The notes beneath the pieces were generated by a model. That model made no database searches. It was given only the letters and a program-made list of their open reading frames with translations, and was not told the DNA's origin. 9,471 bases of DNA from Fidelibacterota bacterium UBA1134. GTDB lineage: Bacteria; Fidelibacterota; Marinisomatia; Marinisomatales; S15-B10. A program made the position numbers and the translations under genes. Where the stretch lies: assembly GCA_002311975.1 (NCBI GenBank), contig DCAL01000091.1, positions 304-9,774 of the forward strand. Reading direction: 5' to 3'. This document shows, piece by piece, positions 1-6,518 of the stretch. The stretch's first letter is position 1. Each line of letters begins with the position of its first letter.

Positions 1-195
1 GGTGGAAATATCATATTATTTACAGAATTATATGAGCAAACTAGAGTAAAAGCATTCGACATGATGGTTTCTCACGCAGATGAGGTTGGAGCAAATGCTG
101 TGATAGAGATTCGATATGATGCGACAGAATTAATGGGTGGATTGACTGAAGTATTGTGTTACGGAACTGCCGTCGTTGTTTCATCTCAAAAGTAA
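1..195 (+). CDS. YbjQ/UPF0145 family protein, 3' fragment
   Basis: Reading frame 1 is open from the window edge to TAA at 193-195, giving the last 64 residues of a protein whose start lies outside. The pattern is that of the YbjQ/UPF0145 (DUF74) family of small pentameric proteins: a TELYEQTR helix start near residues 8-15, then a helix ending DEVGANAVIEIRYD (residues 27-40) and the closing strand TEVLCYGTAVVV (residues 49-60). Family members are about 100-110 residues long, so roughly 40 are missing. The family has been called heavy-metal-binding from its fold, but no biochemical role is firmly established. Codon use is AT-rich (ATA, TTA, AGA); counting bases 1-180 gives about 39% GC, clearly below the genes that follow. 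It is separated from cdsA by 153 bases and is probably a separate transcription unit. Confidence 0.85.
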   Translation, partial: GGNIILFTELYEQTRVKAFDMMVSHADEVGANAVIEIRYDATELMGGLTEVLCYGTAVVVSSQK

Positions 196-216
196 TATAT
201 TAATCAACACCTAACC

Positions 217-235
217 AATCACTCCTCCAGTGATT
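217..235. repeat. Short perfect hairpin after the YbjQ gene
   Basis: AATCACT (217-223), a five-base loop CCTCC and AGTGATT (229-235) form a perfect 7-bp inverted repeat 21 bases after the YbjQ stop. Only a TT follows the stem before A, so it lacks the T-run of a classical intrinsic terminator. It may still act as a 3'-end stabiliser. The ten bases ATCACTCCTC (218-227) recur exactly at 3134-3143 in another intergenic gap. Of the rest of the 196-348 gap, only a weak, unconvincing promoter-like pair was seen. Confidence 0.35.
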
Positions 236-348
236 TATCCATCGTAACGAAGATTAGATGGACAGCGCACTACAACGCCAGTTACCGCTTGGCTCTTGGA
301 TTCCCTATGCTAAAGTCTTATTTTCCCGCCGTCATTTTGTAAGGACAA

Positions 349-1200
349 ATGTCAAGTTCACTCTCTTCGCGCATGCTCGTCGTCTACCTAGGTATTCCGG
401 GGATTATCCTGGCTGTCTATCTTGGTCGGTACTACTTCGCCCTGTTTGTTACTCTTGTCTGTGTCCTGGCGCTGAGAGAATTCTATCTGCTGACGGCCGC
501 TAAAGGAATCTCGCCGCAATTGTGGATAGGGCCGATCTCATGTGTCGTAATATCGCTGTTCTACTACTTTGGTCCTGCCTTGCCCGTTCCTTTCATCAAT
601 CCACGGGACTTCGTGCCCCTCATGATGCTCATCATCATTCTGACTGAGTTGACACGCGGCAAGGCAAACGCAATCGCCAATGTGATGACTACCATGGGCG
701 GTATCATTTATGTGCCGCTGTTTCTGGGCGCCCTCATCGGGATCCAGCAGATCGATCCGTTCGATTCTGACATGGGGATGAAGCTTGTGGGATCTCTTTT
801 TGTTGGGGTCTGGATCTGCGATACATCGGCCTATTTTTGCGGCAAGGCATGGGGCAAGAAAAAAATTCTACAGCGGGCAAGTCCCAGGAAGACAGTCCTC
901 GGATGCGTTTCAGGTCTTGCATTTGCACTCGCCTTCTACGTTGTCATCCACACTCTCGGTTTCTACAGTTCAGCAAAATCATTTGTAGAGGTAACGCTCC
1001 CTGATGCTATTGTATTCGGTATTATAGTAGGCATATTCGGCCAGGCGGGCGATTTCGTGGAATCTCTCTTCAAGCGCGATATGGGCGTCAAGGATTCCAG
1101 TAATTTTCTGATGGGTCACGGCGGCGTCTTGGACAGGTTCGATTCGCTCATTGTGGCGTCACCCATGACTTTCCTCTATCTAAAATACTTCATCTATTAG
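349..1200 (+). CDS. cdsA: Phosphatidate cytidylyltransferase CdsA
   Basis: CdsA makes CDP-diacylglycerol from phosphatidate and CTP in the cytoplasmic membrane, the branch point for bacterial phospholipid synthesis. The protein has 283 residues, a usual length, with about seven to eight hydrophobic helices. The C-terminal family signature is complete: SLFKRDMGVKDSSNF at 239-253, then HGGVLDRFD at 257-265. D235 (in GQAGDFVES) and D262 are 27 residues apart, matching the spacing of the two metal-binding aspartates known in Thermotoga CdsA. A second motif, CDTSAYFCG (157-165), is present. The motif usually written SPKKTxEG reads SPRKTVLG (178-185), so leucine replaces the usual glutamate. Start chosen at ATG 349 because AAGGA lies just upstream (spacing is short, 3 bases); the next in-frame ATG at 373 has no Shine-Dalgarno. 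The stop is nine bases before the MutL-type gene, so the two are probably co-transcribed. The common neighbours uppS, dxr and rseP are absent. Confidence 0.95.
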   Translation: MSSSLSSRMLVVYLGIPGIILAVYLGRYYFALFVTLVCVLALREFYLLTAAKGISPQLWIGPISCVVISLFYYFGPALPVPFINPRDFVPLMMLIIILTELTRGKANAIANVMTTMGGIIYVPLFLGALIGIQQIDPFDSDMGMKLVGSLFVGVWICDTSAYFCGKAWGKKKILQRASPRKTVLGCVSGLAFALAFYVVIHTLGFYSSAKSFVEVTLPDAIVFGIIVGIFGQAGDFVESLFKRDMGVKDSSNFLMGHGGVLDRFDSLIVASPMTFLYLKYFIY

Positions 1201-1209
1201 GCTGACAGA

Positions 1210-3030
1210 ATGGGCGAGAATAGGGAACTGAAATCCATTCTTGCCACCGACTGCGGCAGCACCACTACAAAAGCGATTCTAATTGAGAAACAGGACGGTG
1301 AATACCGTCTCGTCGTCAGGGGAGAAGCGCCCACCACCGTGGAAGCACCCTTTGAAGACGTTACCAAAGGTGTTCTGAACGCTGTCATGGAAGTAGAGGA
1401 ACTGTGTGGCAGGAAGATCCTTGACGGTGAAGATATCATTTCACCCCAGAATGGACAGGAGGGGGTGGATCTGTATGTCTCGACAAGTTCGGCAGGAGGC
1501 GGGTTGCAGATGATGGTGTCAGGAGTCGTGAAGGCGATGACAGGAGAGAGCGCCGAGCGGGCCGCATTGGGAGCAGGATCTATCGTTATGGACGTGCTCG
1601 CCTCCAATGACGGAAGGTTGCCGCACCAGAAGATATCCCGTATCCGCCAACTGCGACCGGACATGATTCTCCTTTCCGGTGGTGTTGACGGAGGTACTGT
1701 CTCACACGTGGCGGAACTGGCGGAAATCATCAATGCGGCAAAACCGCGGCCGCGGTTCGGTAAGGAATATAAACTGCCTGTCATCTATGCCGGAAATAAT
1801 AAGGCGCGGGAAGCTGTTCGCGATACGCTGGAGGAGACGACCGACCTGTCCATGGTTGAAAACATTCGCCCGGTGCTGGAGCTCGAAAACCTGAAACCGT
1901 CCCGCGATAAGATCCACGATCTTTTCATGGAGCACGTCATGGCGCAAGCGCCCGGATACCGCAAGCTCATGTCGTGGACAGATGCGCCTATCATGCCGAC
2001 CCCCGGCGCTGTGGGTTATCTCATTGAGATGATCGCACAGAAGGAGGACATTACTGCCATGGGGGTGGACATCGGAGGCGCTACAACAGACATTTTCTCC
2101 GTTTTCCAGGGCGTGTTCAACCGCACGGTAAGTGCCAATCTCGGCATGAGTTATTCCATCTGTAACGTTCTTGCAGAAGCGACGCTCAGCAACATCTTGC
2201 GCTGGGTCCCTTTTGGAATAAACGAGGAGGATCTGACCAATCGCATCGCCAATAAAATGATACGGCCCACAACAATTCCCCAATCATTAGAGGATCTCAA
2301 GATTGAACAGGCTATCGCCCGCGAAGCTCTCAGACTGTCTTTTATTCAGCACAAGTCCTTTGCGGTCAGTCTGAAAGGAATCCAGATAGAACGGACTATT
2401 TCTGACGCTTTTGAGCAGGTGGGAACAGGCGGAACGCTTGTGGATATGATGGCGTTGGATCTTCTTATCGGTTCCGGCGGTGTTCTTTCCCATGCTCCGA
2501 GACGCAATCAGGCCGCCCGCATGATGATTGATGCTTTCCTCCCCGAAGGGATTACCCAGCTGGCGGTTGATTCCATTTTCATGATGCCTCAGTTAGGCGT
2601 CCTTGCCAAGATCCAGCAGGACGAGATTAAGAAAAACGCTCAGGAAGCTGCGCTTCATGTTTTCGACAAGGATTGTCTCATTCGATTGGGAACTTGCATA
2701 GCGCCGGTGGGGAAAGTCAAGAAACGTAGGCCGTTGCTTACAGCCACTTTCACTCTGAATGACGGAAGCTTACACGAGCATCAGTTGATGCTGGGCGAAA
2801 TGATCAGAATTGAGGTTCCCTTCGAAGAGGTAGAGGCAGTCCTTCAACCAGAAAAAGGTATAGACGTCGGCGCCGGTAGCGGTGAAAGAATCACGGCAAA
2901 GATCTATGGCGGCGCTGTGGGGATAGTGCTGGACGGCAGGGGAAGACCGCTAGCGCTGCCGGAAGACGATTCAGAGAGAATGAAAATGCTCAAGAAGTGG
3001 TCAGCGGCTTTGGAGGAGTATCCGGAGTGA
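1210..3030 (+). CDS. MutL/GlmL-type ASKHA ATPase (glutamate mutase accessory-like)
   Basis: This 606-residue soluble protein belongs to the MutL/GlmL family, actin/Hsp70-like (ASKHA) ATPases named for the accessory protein of B12-dependent glutamate mutase and thought to reactivate or chaperone that enzyme. Visible motifs are the first phosphate loop DCGSTTTK (14-21), SGGVDGGT (156-163), the second phosphate loop VDIGGATTD (286-294) and the adenosine-type motif IGSGGVLSH (420-428). All nucleotide-binding elements look intact. It follows cdsA by nine bases; an AGG eight bases before ATG 1210 is a weak ribosome site. No mutE, mutS/glmS or other B12 enzyme subunit lies nearby; the downstream genes are mostly membrane proteins. 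The classical substrate is therefore unlikely, and I infer that it powers or maintains the complex encoded downstream. The name MutL here is unrelated to the DNA mismatch-repair MutL. Family assignment is strong; function in this context is open. Confidence 0.85.
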   Translation: MGENRELKSILATDCGSTTTKAILIEKQDGEYRLVVRGEAPTTVEAPFEDVTKGVLNAVMEVEELCGRKILDGEDIISPQNGQEGVDLYVSTSSAGGGLQMMVSGVVKAMTGESAERAALGAGSIVMDVLASNDGRLPHQKISRIRQLRPDMILLSGGVDGGTVSHVAELAEIINAAKPRPRFGKEYKLPVIYAGNNKAREAVRDTLEETTDLSMVENIRPVLELENLKPSRDKIHDLFMEHVMAQAPGYRKLMSWTDAPIMPTPGAVGYLIEMIAQKEDITAMGVDIGGATTDIFSVFQGVFNRTVSANLGMSYSICNVLAEATLSNILRWVPFGINEEDLTNRIANKMIRPTTIPQSLEDLKIEQAIAREALRLSFIQHKSFAVSLKGIQIERTISDAFEQVGTGGTLVDMMALDLLIGSGGVLSHAPRRNQAARMMIDAFLPEGITQLAVDSIFMMPQLGVLAKIQQDEIKKNAQEAALHVFDKDCLIRLGTCIAPVGKVKKRRPLLTATFTLNDGSLHEHQLMLGEMIRIEVPFEEVEAVLQPEKGIDVGAGSGERITAKIYGGAVGIVLDGRGRPLALPEDDSERMKMLKKWSAALEEYPE

Positions 3031-3045
3031 GGCAGTAAAGGAAGT

Positions 3046-3141
3046 GGAGTATTGGAGCAATGAATAAGTGGACAACTGATTTCATACAGTTCAAGTGGGG
3101 GGTCTTCCCATTACTCCATTTGCCCAATATTCCATCACTCC
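3046..3141. repeat. Imperfect inverted repeat built of ~10-base degenerate units
   Basis: The 143-base gap between the MutL-type gene and 3174 holds two 26-base arms, 3046-3071 and 3108-3133, which are reverse complements at 18 of 26 positions, with two further G-U pairs possible, around a 36-base loop. The right side is made of variants of one unit: CCATTACTCC (3108-3117), CCAATATTCC (3124-3133) and CCATCACTCC (3132-3141). The left arm has the opposite-strand form GGAGTATTGG (3046-3055). No T-run follows, so it is not a clear intrinsic terminator. It resembles repetitive extragenic palindromes, and could weaken read-through or protect the upstream message. No convincing promoter was seen in this gap. 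Confidence 0.5.
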
Positions 3142-3173
3142 TCTTTCACAAACGGTAAACGTTAGCAAAGGCA

Positions 3174-4304
3174 ATGGCTCACGCATACACGCCCGGCCTT
3201 AAGGTACTGCACGAGACGAAGGTACAGAAAGAACGCCAACTGCCCATGAAAGGGGATGTTCTGGCTGAGATCAACGCTCAGGTGACCCCCTCAGATGTGG
3301 TGGCGTCAACCCATATTCCCGGGAACGTACGTATGGTCAATGTCGCCAATTCTCTCAACGTTGAGGCGGGAGATGTCCCCGGCTACATGACGGAGGAGAT
3401 TGGGGCAGAAGTGAAAGAAGGGGATATGCTTGCTGAAACTGGCGGCCTCTTCGGATTCTTTAAGTCCAGTGTGAACTCTCCGGTGGCAGGGACAGTGGAG
3501 TCAGTTTCATCGGTAACCGGACAGGTGGTCATCCGCGAGGCGCCAATCCCTGTTGAGGTGGACGCCTACATCCGCGGCATCGTAACAGAGGTGATGCCGG
3601 AAGAGGGAGTAATTATTGAAACAGACGCCGCCTTTGTACAGGGAATCTTCGGTATCGGCGGAGAACGGAGAGGTATTCTTGATGTTCTTGAAGGGGACAG
3701 GGAATCGGTGGTCAATGTGGACAGCTTCAGCACAGATCATGCCGGGAAAGTACTCATCGGCGGCGCTCATCTGACCCTTGAAGGTTACCGCAGGGCACAG
3801 AAGCTTGGCGTGGCGGCCATTGTGGTGGGAGGATATAATTACAGTGATTTGAAAGCTATTCTAGGTTATACTCTAGGTGTGGCCATTACCGGTTCTGAGT
3901 CACTTACCACAACGCTGATCCTTACTGAAGGATTCGGCTCGGTTCCCATGGCCAGGCGGACGTACAATCTGCTTATCTCTCATATTGGAGCGAGTGTATC
4001 CGTGAACGGCACCACCCAGATCAGAGCGGGAGTTATGCGTCCGGAAATCATTATTCCTCTCGATGTAACAGAATTGACCGGTGAACATGGCGAAATTGAC
4101 ACTTCAACCGGAATTGATGAGGGATCGCTGGTGCGGGTAATTCGTGAACCCTTCTTCGGCCAGCTGGCAAAAGTACTTGCATTGCCGTCAGCGCTGGATG
4201 CCATGCAATCAGAAGCCAGAGTGCGTGTGGCAAGGGTGGAACTTCCTGATGGAACAGTTTATACCGTGCCGCGGGCCAACCTCGAACTGGTGGAGACAGA
4301 TTGA
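3174..4304 (+). CDS. Barrel-sandwich (lipoyl-like) and KOW/SH3-like protein of the MutL cluster
   Basis: The product is a 376-residue soluble protein with no signal peptide or membrane helix. Residues about 26-125 look like a barrel-sandwich hybrid fold as in biotinyl/lipoyl or RnfC-type domains: VKEGDMLAETGG (80-91), then SPVAGTVESVSSVTGQVV (102-119). A second, shorter strand pair (IRGIVTEVMPEEGVIIET, 133-150) may be a repeat. Residues about 190-290 read as an alpha/beta domain (VLIGGAHLTLEGYRRAQKLG at 193-212, IVVGG at 216-220). The tail, from about 316 (EGSLVRVIREPFFGQLAKV) to PRANLELVE (366-374), resembles a KOW/SH3-like barrel. K97 lies near the hairpin where carrier lysines sit, but there is no MKM or DKA motif, so a modified lysine is unlikely. 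Start: ATG 3174 has only AAAGG two bases away; I keep it because the AHAYTPGLKV opening looks like a genuine, conserved N-terminus; the next ATG is at 3246. It probably serves as a cytoplasmic scaffold or adaptor; function unknown. Confidence 0.8.
   Translation: MAHAYTPGLKVLHETKVQKERQLPMKGDVLAEINAQVTPSDVVASTHIPGNVRMVNVANSLNVEAGDVPGYMTEEIGAEVKEGDMLAETGGLFGFFKSSVNSPVAGTVESVSSVTGQVVIREAPIPVEVDAYIRGIVTEVMPEEGVIIETDAAFVQGIFGIGGERRGILDVLEGDRESVVNVDSFSTDHAGKVLIGGAHLTLEGYRRAQKLGVAAIVVGGYNYSDLKAILGYTLGVAITGSESLTTTLILTEGFGSVPMARRTYNLLISHIGASVSVNGTTQIRAGVMRPEIIIPLDVTELTGEHGEIDTSTGIDEGSLVRVIREPFFGQLAKVLALPSALDAMQSEARVRVARVELPDGTVYTVPRANLELVETD
4292..4303 (+). promoter_or_regulatory. Ribosome site selecting a TTG start inside the preceding stop
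   Basis: GGAG at 4292-4295 sits five bases before TTG at 4301-4303, whose last two bases begin the TGA stop (4302-4304) of the preceding gene. Good spacing and the four-base overlap support translation starting at this TTG rather than at the internal ATG at 4388, and suggest translational coupling. Confidence 0.6.
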
Positions 4305-4609
4305 AGCTCTTTGCCACCACCCAATACGTTGATCAACCGGACAGATCAGTTCTAACATCTGTTGCTGCAAAGATCGTCCGTTACGGCATGAGCGTGCCGG
4401 CCCTGTTTTATCTCGAGATGGCGAAACCCCTGGCGTTTCTGGGATCTCAGACAATGGTCTTTTTCGGGCCGTTTGTAACTGCTTTTATGAACAGTGAGGG
4501 GTACTATCAACTGGCGGAACTGTTGGAAGATCGCGACAATGTGGAATTCCTGATGGAGGAGATCGAAAGGCTGGAAGAAACCGGTAAAGAGCGGAAGCCT
4601 GCTTTCTGA
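4301..4609 (+). CDS. Small 102-residue protein of the MutL cluster
   Basis: I do not recognise a named family. The frame starts with TTG overlapping the previous stop and ends in TGA, whose last base starts the next ATG, so both junctions are coupled and the gene is surely real. Residues 30-64 are rich in hydrophobic and aromatic residues (for example FLGSQTMVFFGPFVTAF at 46-62) and could form one membrane-embedded or membrane-lying helix. The tail, from about residue 66, is charged and helical (LAELLEDRDNVEFLMEEIER), suited to a short coiled coil or a docking helix. The frame runs on from the 5' gene, so the N-terminal 29 residues, including AKIVRYGMSVPALF from residue 23, are counted as coding. 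It is likely a small subunit or anchor bridging the soluble upstream protein and the membrane proteins downstream; this is inferred from position only. Confidence 0.75.
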   Translation: MKLFATTQYVDQPDRSVLTSVAAKIVRYGMSVPALFYLEMAKPLAFLGSQTMVFFGPFVTAFMNSEGYYQLAELLEDRDNVEFLMEEIERLEETGKERKPAF

Positions 4610-5472
4610 TGAGCCTGAAAAATACGCTTCTCGCGGCGGGGATTTCAGTGGCACTATTCGTCATCTACTGGAAACTGGGTCACCCATATTTCAAGGAAAG
4701 CCGGTTGGTGATGTTCATCTGCATCATAGTGTTGTCAAGTACAATTCTCTACTTCATAGGCAAAGCGACCAGAGGAGAGAAGATATATCTACGGGACATC
4801 CCCGGCTTGAAAGCGGTGGAGGAGGCGGTGGGGCGTGCCACGGAAATGGGCAAGCCGGTTCTCTTCGTCCCGGGTATCATGGACATGGATCAGGTAGAGA
4901 CGGTAGCCGGGGTCATTATCTTGGGTCAAGTCTCTAAAATGACAGCCAGATACGAAACTGAATTGGAGGTCCCGGTAGCGCGTTCCATCGTTATGGAGGC
5001 TGCCAGGGAAATCACGAAAGAGTCGTACCTCTCGGAAGGCAGGCCGGACCTCTTCCGGGACGACATGGTGCACTATTTGACAGATGATCAGTTTGCTTAC
5101 GCGGCCGGCGTTAACGGCATCATGTTGCGCAAAAAACCTGCTGCCATTTTCTATCAGGGAAAGTTCTATGCTGAATCGCTTATACTGGCGGAGACGGGCA
5201 ACTCTATCGGCGCCATTCAGGTGGCCGGAACTGGTTCGCCCGCTCAGATTCCCTTCTTCGTAACGGCCTGCGATTATACCCTCATCGGTGAAGAGTTCTT
5301 CGCCGCCAGCGCCTATCTCTCACAGCGACCTTCCCTCATCGGCAGCCTAAAAGGGCAGGACTTGGCGAAGTTTGTTGTGATGGCTTCTATCATGATTGTT
5401 TTTATCCTCAATGCATTTCGCGATCTTGGCTGGTTCGCTTTCGACATTACACGGATACTCACGGTGCAGTAG
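4609..5472 (+). CDS. Membrane-anchored DUF6754-like protein
   Basis: The 287-residue product has two membrane helices at the N-terminus (about 5-22 and 33-51), a globular region of about 200 residues, and one helix near the C-terminus (about 254-270). From memory, the globular region resembles the uncharacterised family DUF6754; I could not check this. Striking conserved-looking stretches are EEAVGRATEMGKPVLFVPG (71-89), DDQFAYAAGVNG (159-170), AESLILAETGNSIGAIQVAG (188-207) and a block that includes ACDYTLIGEEFFAASAYLS (220-238). Such dense polar and glycine motifs suggest an active or binding site rather than a mere anchor, although no catalytic class is recognisable. ATG 4609 overlaps the previous TGA by one base, so translation is coupled. 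Orientation of the globular domain is not certain: with two N-terminal helices it would return to the side of the N-terminus, probably the cytoplasm. Confidence 0.8.
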   Translation: MSLKNTLLAAGISVALFVIYWKLGHPYFKESRLVMFICIIVLSSTILYFIGKATRGEKIYLRDIPGLKAVEEAVGRATEMGKPVLFVPGIMDMDQVETVAGVIILGQVSKMTARYETELEVPVARSIVMEAAREITKESYLSEGRPDLFRDDMVHYLTDDQFAYAAGVNGIMLRKKPAAIFYQGKFYAESLILAETGNSIGAIQVAGTGSPAQIPFFVTACDYTLIGEEFFAASAYLSQRPSLIGSLKGQDLAKFVVMASIMIVFILNAFRDLGWFAFDITRILTVQ

Positions 5473-5481
5473 GAGCCGCAG

Positions 5482-6516
5482 ATGTTCTGGAAAAGACAGG
5501 TACCCATCGGCATTGTTTTCGTGGTAGGCATGTTGACGCTCTTCGGATGGTTTATTGAACAGGAGACGATCCGCTCCTTTGTTGAAGATGACGCGACGCA
5601 GTGGTACGATGTTATTGCCAGCTTTGCCGTGATTCTTGGTGCGCTGAATCTTCTGAAGCTTCAGGGGAAGAAGGTGCTGAATCGAAAGAAGGACTGGCAG
5701 TACAGCGTCCTTGCCATTTTTGGTTTTGCGTTTGCCTTTTTTGCCGGATTCATCTTTCGCGGAGGTAATACACTCGTGATTACAGATCCGGGCCCGAATC
5801 TTCCCCAGGTGGCGCAGGTGATCGCTGGGGAACAGAGAGCTCTCGTGGACAATGTTCTTTCCGGATTGCTTGCTGTACCGCAGGAAGAAGAGATAAAGCT
5901 CGACAAGAGTTACATGCGATTTTCCGGTGCGGAATCACTGAAGAGTAAGCTCGCCGAAGCCGGAGCTGTTGCTGAGATTCGGACGCAGCGGTGGGGCGGA
6001 CACCTGCTTTCGGACGGTTCGCTATTCAAATGGATGTTCGATAATGTTTTTACTCCCTTAGCCGCCACCATGTTTGCCTTGCTCGCTTTCTTCGTCGCTT
6101 CTGCCTCCTACAGAGCATTCCGCATCAGGAATTTCGAAGCGACGCTCCTTCTTTCGGCGGGAATCATCATTATGCTTGGTCGAGTCCCCATTGGTAATAC
6201 GATTTCCACCTGGTTTATCGCCTACGTCGTCGTCCTTATTGCGGCCATTATTGTGAATACTTTCGTCAACAACCGGCTGGCGACTCTGGCTACGGTTGCG
6301 GCAGGATTTATCATGGTGACGATTGCCGGCTTCCTTATGGGCTGGCCCGCCGACAGACCGGCATTCCTCTATCTGCCCAAAATGCAGGAGTGGATCTATC
6401 TTTACCCCAACATTGCCGGCATGCGCGCCGTGATGATCGGTATTGCCCTGGGAATGGTGGGCACCAGTCTGAGGGTGATCCTCGGCATCGAAAAATCATT
6501 TATGGGAGAGAAATAG
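5482..6516 (+). CDS. Approximately eight-helix integral membrane protein
   Basis: The protein has 344 residues. Hydrophobic helices can be seen near 8-26, 42-60, 74-92, 189-210, 218-234, 242-262, 268-288 and 312-334. Between the third and fourth lies a soluble segment of about 95 residues (93-188) with a possible amphipathic helix around 107-131 and a short alpha/beta-like stretch (YMRFSGAESLKSKLAEAGAV, 144-163). The junction into the second membrane half reads VFTPLAATMFALLAFFVASA (189-208), followed by YRAFRIRNFEATLLLSAGII and GRVPIG, which looks strongly constrained. I recognise no named transporter family and see no charged pore motif. ATG 5482 is preceded by AGGAG at 5471-5475, six bases away, overlapping the stop of the upstream gene. 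It is the likely membrane core of the complex, together with the gene at 7386. Confidence 0.8.
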   Translation: MFWKRQVPIGIVFVVGMLTLFGWFIEQETIRSFVEDDATQWYDVIASFAVILGALNLLKLQGKKVLNRKKDWQYSVLAIFGFAFAFFAGFIFRGGNTLVITDPGPNLPQVAQVIAGEQRALVDNVLSGLLAVPQEEEIKLDKSYMRFSGAESLKSKLAEAGAVAEIRTQRWGGHLLSDGSLFKWMFDNVFTPLAATMFALLAFFVASASYRAFRIRNFEATLLLSAGIIIMLGRVPIGNTISTWFIAYVVVLIAAIIVNTFVNNRLATLATVAAGFIMVTIAGFLMGWPADRPAFLYLPKMQEWIYLYPNIAGMRAVMIGIALGMVGTSLRVILGIEKSFMGEK

Positions 6517-6518
6517 CC

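Noticed and set aside
296..324. TTGGAT and TATTTT spaced by 17 bases upstream of cdsA
   Set aside because: Only 3 of 6 and 4 of 6 consensus matches; such pairs occur by chance. A cdsA promoter in 196-348 is likely, but this site is not convincing.
258..503. 81-codon frame across the cdsA start
   Set aside because: It overlaps the true cdsA frame, has no ribosome site at its ATG, and its sequence shows no domain pattern.
1197..2283. Long minus-strand frames opposite the MutL-type gene
   Set aside because: They are complementary shadows of a well-motifed gene, rich in S, R and P or low-pattern sequence, with no ribosome site.
3151..3163. AACG/CGTT hairpin just before the 3174 start
   Set aside because: A four-base stem is too small to support a regulatory claim.
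6390..6518. 43-residue N-terminal extension of the 6519 gene
   Set aside because: It overlaps the end of the 5482 gene out of frame and is rich in R, H and C; the start at 6519 has a ribosome site and normal spacing.
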